From: Lunularia cruciata
Taxonomy: Eukaryota; Streptophyta; Marchantiopsida; Lunulariales; Lunulariaceae
Direction of reading: 5' to 3'
Length of the DNA: 64,000 nt
NCBI GenBank assembly: GCA_948567375.1
Contig: OX419760.1
Location: 2,542,001 to 2,606,000, forward strand
Numbering within the stretch: position 1 is the stretch's first letter; each line of letters opens with the position of its first letter. This document shows, piece by piece, positions 58,011-64,000 of this stretch. The notes under the pieces are model-generated. The model searched no databases. It saw only the letters and a program-made list of their open reading frames with translations, and was not told the DNA's origin. Position numbers and translations under genes: made by a program.

Positions 58011-58950
58011 AGAAGTTTGAGAGTTTTCTCAATCTTGTGAGAGTTGTTGGTATAACAAGGCCAACAGCCAAAGGCATAGTGGACTACTATAACCACTCTC
58101 AAACTCACTTTCTCAATGGGAACATGTGAGCTTCAGTCTCATCATATCTTTGCCAAAGATAGACCAAATCATACATCAATCATGGTCCTTGTTGATAAGC
58201 TCACCAAGCAGATTCACTTGGAACCAATTGTGGATACCATAAATTCTCTAATGTTTGCCAATATTTACTTCGATATGGTCTTCAAACACCATAGGATGCC
58301 AAGGGTTTTAATCTTTTTTTGTGATCTTTGCTTCATTGGCCAATTTTGGCAAGCACTTTTTAAGCTCCTTGGCACCAAGCTTGCCTTTTCTATAGCCTAG
58401 CATCCTCAACTTGAGGGAAAACCAAACAAGCCAATTGTATCTTGGAATATACACTACATGCCTTCTTCAATGTTCATCACAAAAATTGAGATATTTATCT
58501 TATGGTTGTTCAATTTGTGTACAATCATTCCAAGCATGCAAGTTCTAGATTCTCTCCTTTCTTTCTTAATTATGGGCAATATCTACTTGTTCCAAATTCT
58601 CTTCTTGCTTCAACACCATCTTATGTTCCTCATACTTCCACCTTCTTTTCCATGTTTACTAGGTCCTTACACCAAGCTAAGTCTCACCTCCTTGTTATTC
58701 AAAATATACAAGAATAATACATCGATCTACATAGTTATGATCTCACCTTTTAAATGGGTGATATAAGGTTATACTATCCTCTAATAGTCTTCCTCTCCCT
58801 CTTGCCACCTAAGTTTGTAAACTTGCTCTTAATTGGATAGGTCCATTTGATTTATTTTGATCATTTTTCTTGTCGCCTACAAACTTGCCCTTCTTAGTCA
58901 CATGAAGATCCATCTTGTCTTCCATATCTCAAAGTTAAAACCTTTGTTTC
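58011..58950 (+). pseudogene. A5 integrase remnant
   Basis: 58116-58400 matches the core (MVLVDKLTKQIHLEP, FKHHRMPRVLIFF), 58502-58717 the next part (NHSKHASSRFSPFFLNYGQ). WIGPFD is recognisable near 58835. Stops and frameshifts prevent translation. Confidence 0.8.
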
Positions 58951-59212
58951 TAACCCAACAACTTTCTTTACTTTGTATCCAACCTTTTCATCCTCTAATA
59001 TGCTAATTATTATGAAGAGTATGAATTTGAACATATCCCTACATGTTATGACATCCAAAATGGCCACCAACAACACACTAAATATACAATCCTTTGGAAT
59101 GGGTATTCTCTATAAATTTTTACTCTTATGCCTTTGGGTTAGGATGGATTTGTTAAGACTGACTCGCAAGTGGAGAAAGAAGAAGGAACAGAGAGAGAGA
59201 TGGTTGATGGGT

Positions 59213-59778
59213 GACTACTTGAGTATGTACATAGTGATGTGTGGGGACCATCCTTTACACCCTCACATTCTAGAAAAATTTACTATGTAACATTTATTGA
59301 TGATTACTCGAGGTTTGTGTGGATTTATTTCATGCACCACAAATCTGAAGTCTTTGCCACTTTCAAGAAGTGGAAGACCCAAGTGGAGACTCAAATTGGG
59401 GAGAAGGTGAGGTGTTTGAGATCAGATAACAGTGAGGAGTATGTCTCTAGAGAGTTTCAGGCATACTGCACAAAATAGGGAATAACTCGCCACCTTACCA
59501 TAATTTACACTCCACAGAAAAACGGTGTTGCTGAGCGGCTCAACCAGACATTGTTGGAAGATGTGTGAAGTATGTTGAGAAAATCAAAGTTGCCACGTGA
59601 GTTTTGGGCAGAATCTGTCAACACAACAACATATGTGGTAAATATTTCTCCATTTAGTGCAATCAACTTCAAGATGCCATATGAGTTGAGGCATAAGCAA
59701 CCAGCTGATTATGGTACATTGAAGATATTTGGTTGTGATGCATATTCACTTACACCAAGGAAAATAGTTCCAAGTTAG
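59213..59778 (+). pseudogene. Copia integrase
   Basis: YVHSDVWGP gives the first catalytic Asp, RCLRSDNSEEY the second and NGVAERLNQT the Glu, so the D-D-E triad is present. One TAG after AYCTK (near 59478) and a TGA before SMLRKSK interrupt the frame. The family order and ESVNTTTYVVNI match plant copia elements. Confidence 0.9.
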
Positions 59779-60105
59779 ATGCTAAGTCAAAGAAATGTGT
59801 TTTTCTTGGCTATGCAAGTGGAGTGAAAGCTAATAGGTTATGGGATCCAATAGCATGTAAGGTTGTGGTCAATAGGGATGTTTCCTTTAATGAATCCAGA
59901 TCATTCAAGGAGGGGGAGAATGCTCAGGCTCCCTACACTAACAAAGGCAAGTCTCCCACCATGGATCTTGATGAGGGGGAGATTGATCACTTAAGTGATG
60001 AGGAGGAAGGAGGTGCTCTTATAGTAGAGCAAGTTCTTGAGGAGCAAGAACAAGTTGAGCAAGTAGTTGTTGGTGAGCAACAAACTATGCTAGGTCAGTC
60101 TCACA

Positions 60106-60911
60106 TTGGACCTACACATGGAGATCAAGCGGAGCGTTCATCTAGGAGGTCATCAAAGTGTGCTAGTCAAGCTCCAAGAGATATGGTTGTGGATTGATTC
60201 AACAAAGTTGTTGGATGATGACTTGACTTTTGGGGAAGATGCTCATGCTTTGGTCTTGGAAGAAGGTGAACCCTCATCCTACAAGGAGGCATGTTCTTAT
60301 AGTGATAAGGATGAGTGGTTTGGTTCTATAGAGAGGAAGATGGAATCCTTGAGGGATAACAAGACTTGGGAGCTAGTTAGGTTACCTAAGGATCAACAAG
60401 TGATAGATTGCAAGTGGATCTACAAGATGAAGGAGGGTCCTAAGGAGGGATCAAAGATATACAAGGCTAGGTTGGTAGCAAAGGGGCTCACTCAAGAGAA
60501 GGGAGTGGACTACAATGAGGTCTTTTCTCCTATTGCAAAGTATTCCACAAAATGTCTATTATGTATGTTTGTTGCATTATTTGGTCTTACTTTAGATCAA
60601 ATGGATGTTGTCACGGCATTTCTCTATGGCACCTTGGATGAGAGGATCTTCATGAGACAACCTGTGGGGTTTTTTAAGAAAGGCCAAGAAGACAAGGTAT
60701 GAAGATTGCTGAAGTCCTTGTATGGATTGAAGCAAGCACCTCGCCAATGGAACAGAGGTTTGATGTGTTTATGCACACTCAAGGTTTCAATAGGAGTTTA
60801 TTTGATCCTTGTGTGTACATGAAACTAGTGAGTAATAAGACCTTTGGTTTTATAATTCTTGTGTTGTATGTGGATGACATGTTGATAGCTGCCAGGGATA
60901 GTCTAAGGTGA
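60106..60911 (+). pseudogene. Copia reverse transcriptase
   Basis: A 198-codon frame has WELVRLPKDQQVIDCKWIY and VDYNEVFSPIAK, then MDVVTAFLYG. After a TGA at 60700-60702 the next frame ends in LVLYVDDMLIA, the copia active-site motif. Only a few lesions separate the pieces. Confidence 0.9.
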
Positions 60912-61851
60912 ACAAGCTCAAGGCACTCTTGAGTTTGAAGTTCAGGATGAAGGATCTAGGGTTGGCCACAAGGATAGTAGGCATGGAGATCAAGAGGAAC
61001 TTAGGCAATGGTCAGTTGTGGTTGACGTAGGGTAAGTATGCTAGGAAGGTACTTGCTAGGTTCAACATGGAGAATTTTAAACCAATAAGTACTCCTCTAG
61101 CTTCTCATTTCAAGCTCTCAGTGGCATGTTGTCCTACAAATGTCATAGAGAAGGGTTTGATAGCTAACATTCCTTATGAGAAGGCTGTTGGGATTCTGAT
61201 GTACTTGATGACTTGCACTAGACCTGATCTTGCCCTAGCAATGGGTAAGGTATGCATGTATATGCCAAATCCTGGAAGGACACATTGGGAGGCAATTAAG
61301 TGGATTCTCAAGTATTTGAGAGGTACACTAGACTATGGGCTCTTCTTTGATGGAAGATCAATGAATGCCGCATCACTATAATGGCTATGTAGATGCTAAT
61401 TATGGACATGATCTAGACAAGTGGAGGTCAACAGCAAGGTACGTATGCACACTTGGTGGTGGGTGCATTAGTTGGAGATCTACCCTGCAGAAGTGAGTTG
61501 CACAGTCTACTACAGAAGCAGAGTATGTGGCAGCAGCGGCAGCACCAAAGGAGGCAATTTTGGTTGGATAGACTTGTTGTTGAGATGGGGCTAATGCATG
61601 GTAATGTAATGCACTATTGTGATAGTCAAAGTGCTTTACACCTAGATAAAAATCAGGTGATGGACAGTAGGGTTAAGCATATAGACATCAGATATCACTT
61701 TCTTAGGCAAGCTATGTCTGAGAAAATGTTTGATCTAGTCAAGATTGATGGTAGGTTCAACCCAACTGATGCCTTTACCAAAGTCAAACATTTAGAAAGT
61801 TTCTCTAGGCATCATGCTACCTTGCAGGTTGTGCAAGTGGAGCATGAGTAG
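60912..61851 (+). pseudogene. Copia RNase H
   Basis: 61067-61381 has ISTPLASHFKL, YLMTCTRPDLALA and the copia-typical IKWILKYLRGT. 61453-61851 has YCDSQSALHL, SRVKHIDIRYHFLRQ and the terminal NPTDAFTK. Broken near 61381 and 61453. Confidence 0.9.
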
Positions 61852-62026
61852 GGTGACCTAGCATTGGAGGTGACCTTGGCTGTTTTGGTTACTCTATCCC
61901 TGTATGGGCTACGATTATAAGTTCTAGTTTATCCTAGTTTAAAGGAGGTGTCAAGTGATTGCCTGTCTGTCTAGAACTTCCCACTAAGTGATAAATTATT
62001 GCAAGGTTACTAACCCCAAGACAAGA

Positions 62027-62301
62027 GTAAAGGGGGAGTTTGTAAGGTTTTACTCTTATGCCTTTGGGTTAGGATGGATTTGTTAGGACTGACTCGCAGG
62101 TGGAGAAAGAAGAAGGAACAGAGAGAGACGGTTGGTGGGTGTTGGACTGGCAAAAGGACTAGAACATGAATCAGTAAAGTTAAATCTTCATATATCCCAT
62201 GGATGTAGCCTCACATCAAGGTGAACCACGTACTCCTGTCTAATGAGTGAACTCACTTGTAATCTGTATGTTGTGGTGTCTATTGTCAAAATTATCCATC
62301 A
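62027..62301 (+). repeat. Copia polypurine tract and 3' LTR
   Basis: AGAGTAAAGGGGGAG(TT) precedes TGTAAGG at 62041. The LTR is 261 bp and ends ATCCATCA. Its first 100 bp match 59111-59212. Confidence 0.85.
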
Positions 62302-62381
62302 TCCTCTTCATGATGCCACATGGGAGCCTCATTCTCATCTCCAAATTGTGCAAGTTGTTATTTGAGAGTTTAAAGAGTCCA

Positions 62382-62969
62382 TGTATAATGTTTCAACAAC
62401 ATGAGAACCCCAAGAGAAACACAAGAGAACCATAAGCTTTTACTCCCCAATAGTCCAATGCCCCAAAGGAGCACCTTATCTTTATTATATAACAAAGAGG
62501 ATCCACTCAAAGTGAGCTACATCCTTGGATCAAATATATGGATTAGTGATATGTTAGCAAGCCCCACCCTTAGATTAGTTGTATGGATTGGTGACATGTC
62601 AGTCCTTTTCCTATTTGGTTGATCAAACAAGTTTGACTAAAGGGAATCATTGGGGAATCTTACTATAGGAAGCTCATAATAGTATAGGTAAGGCACCATT
62701 GGAAAGATCTTGATGAGACAAACAAGGAGGGAGAAAGAAACACTTCTCCCTTGTGAAAGGGAATTTTATTGAGGCCTAACTCATTTGTTTAGGCTTCCAA
62801 AATTGACTCTGAAGTTTTCAAGGTGTTTTTGGTCTCTACCTTATTAGTGGAAGTACTCTTTTAGTGATACCTCTGTCTGATCTACTTAGACCATTAAATA
62901 TAACATCCTTAAAGATATTACCAAGCCAATTTTTACCTCTAGATAATCTATCTAGCTAATGGAATTACA
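62382..62969 (+). mobile_element. Solo LTR, family C, short form
   Basis: 588 bp, TGTATAATG...GGAATTACA, same orientation as 7633-8373, inserted in A5. The flanks GTCCA and CTATA are a poor match, so the target duplication is degraded. It has one copy of the unit of about 150 bp that is doubled in the other two family C LTRs. Confidence 0.85.
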
Positions 62970-63010
62970 CTATAGCAATGAAGATACCACCAACTAATGA
63001 TAGGGAAATA

Positions 63011-63486
63011 TGTAATAAATGGAATTATCATAAGAGTTAGTAGAAGCTAATGAGTTAGTAGAATCAACTACACAAAGCAAAAAGGAGGTAGAACTAGCAT
63101 AACCAAAGAATGCTAAGCATACTAAAATGTTCTAGAAAAATCTAGGAAGCTTTTTGGTAGAATATCATAGAAACATCTAGGAATCTTTGGGGTGAGAAGC
63201 TAATAGGAACCTTTTAGGGGTTGAATAACTTGTATGCCAAGTTGATGACTGACTAACTTAGCTTACACAACAAGTAAATGGTGAGCTTAGCTTGCACTCC
63301 AAGAAAATATGGCTTCAAGAAAAAACTTTCCTTGGAAGCTTCTTGAGAACCTTGTATCTAAGGTGCCCTAAATACTAAGGCCAAAGCTCATGCTAGGCAT
63401 TTGGAGTTTCTCTTAATTGAGAGTTTCAATCTGACCTTCTATTTTGATATTCCATTCTCTTATTTTTCTCCTCAATCTTTTACTTA
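63011..63486 (+). repeat. 3' LTR of A5
   Basis: 476 bp starting TGTAATAAATGG after GATAGGGAAATA, ending near CAATCTTTTACT. Homologous to the A4 LTRs. Confidence 0.8.
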
Positions 63487-64000
63487 TTACAAGACCTACA
63501 AGTCATACGAGCACTATAACAACCTAGTGTCATTCAAACTCATAATAATATGGTAAGAGCGAGTCAATCCCACAAGGATACAAATTGAAGGTGGCTAAAA
63601 TTTAGATAAAGGGTCATAAAGATGGCAATCTATTATTTCATATTTAACCCTTAGTCAAAGCCATTCCCAAAAGAGGGTAAAGCCACCACCACAAGAACAC
63701 TATGAAAGATAAAATTCACTAGTAATCACACTCATTACAGATTTATTCAAAAGGATTCTTGAATGTGATGATTCATTTGTAGCAAATGTCACTTTGCCTT
63801 AGATTCCCTTATTACACACTTAACATGACTGGTTCCAAATTAGTATTATTCAGTCACCTAGGCAGTCAAAGTACTTCATTTTTATTGTGAGCTTGATAAC
63901 CATACAAGATCAACTTGACCACAAGGTACTAAACACTATATCTTGAAATGTGCATATGAAGCAGAAAGAGGAGTTCTGAGGGTCCTATCACCTTGAAAAC
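63487..64000. other. Unassigned sequence at window end
   Basis: No gene recognised. Moderately AT-rich, with GAGGGTAAAGCCACCACC-type phrases that could belong to another retroelement. Confidence 0.4.

Larger units (their letters stand above)
59111..62301 (+). mobile_element. Ty1/copia retrotransposon with internal deletion
   Basis: Plus strand. A partial 5' LTR (59111-about 59212) begins like the 3' LTR at 62041 and jumps directly to integrase coding, so the rest of that LTR, primer site, gag and protease are missing. Integrase, RT and RNase H follow, then a polypurine tract (62027-62040) and the 3' LTR (62041-62301). Flanks TTCTC (59106-59110) and TCCTC (62302-62306) are a one-mismatch target duplication in A5. 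Integrase before RT is the copia order. Confidence 0.9.
58009..63486 (+). mobile_element. Ty3 retrotransposon remnant A5 (family A), interrupted twice
   Basis: Plus-strand integrase and 3' end only: 58009-59110, then after a copia insertion 62302-62381, then after a solo LTR 62970-63010, then its own 3' LTR 63011-63486. Alignment with A4 is continuous once the insertions are removed. The 5' part is missing. Confidence 0.85.

Noticed and set aside
1..64000. CRISPR array, rRNA genes, prophage or bacterial operon
   Set aside because: No regularly spaced repeats with unique spacers, no rRNA signature and no prokaryotic gene organisation were seen.

Overview
The window looks like nuclear DNA of a streptophyte, probably a bryophyte; a streptophyte alga is not excluded. 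The evidence is plant-type Ty3 and Ty1/copia retrotransposons, a tRNA-iMet-like primer binding site, TG...CA LTRs with 5-bp target duplications, and AT-rich repeat DNA alternating with more GC-balanced low-copy DNA. There is no bacterial operon, rRNA, CRISPR or intact tRNA. Only one host gene-like reading frame is convincing (44884-45846, minus). Almost everything else recognisable is decayed retrotransposon.

Layout. 1-4313: 5' half of a minus-strand Ty3 element (family A, copy A1) with its LTR. 4314-11780: AT-rich, gene-free, with a MITE-like unit, hairpins and a solo LTR (family C, 7633-8373). About 11700-22035: a large minus-strand Ty3 element (family B, copy B1), split by another solo family C LTR (17123-17875). 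22036-24230: AT-rich, empty. 24231-32900: GC-balanced low-copy DNA with small tandem repeats and no convincing gene. 33116-37799: A2, a truncated family A element that landed in family B copy B2 (37800 to about 40190). 40190-42000: LTR-like and tandem-repeat DNA. 42000-49300: second GC-balanced island with the host gene. 49300-51388: AT-rich. 51389-51799: solo family A LTR. 52550-58008: A4, a family A element with both LTRs. 58009-63486: remnant A5, split by a Ty1/copia element (59111-62301) and a solo family C LTR (62382-62969).

The main discovery candidate is family B. Translating through its stops, the minus strand of B1 reads Gag with two zinc knuckles, aspartic protease, a complete C5 cytosine-DNA methyltransferase domain resembling DNMT3/DRM (motifs I, IV, VI, VIII, IX and X), reverse transcriptase, RNase H, integrase, and a C-terminal C4HC3 PHD finger. 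The PHD finger also ends the independent copy B2. So the element carried its own DNA-methylation writer and a putative histone reader. Both copies are dead from stops and frameshifts.

A second theme is regulation. Family A LTRs hold clusters of perfect heat-shock elements just upstream of the TATA box, conserved in three LTR copies, which suggests a heat-responsive promoter. A third theme is mutational footprints: perfect fold-back inverted duplications inside two reverse transcriptase genes, short inserts flanked by 17-18 bp direct repeats, and many premature stops explained by C-to-T change.
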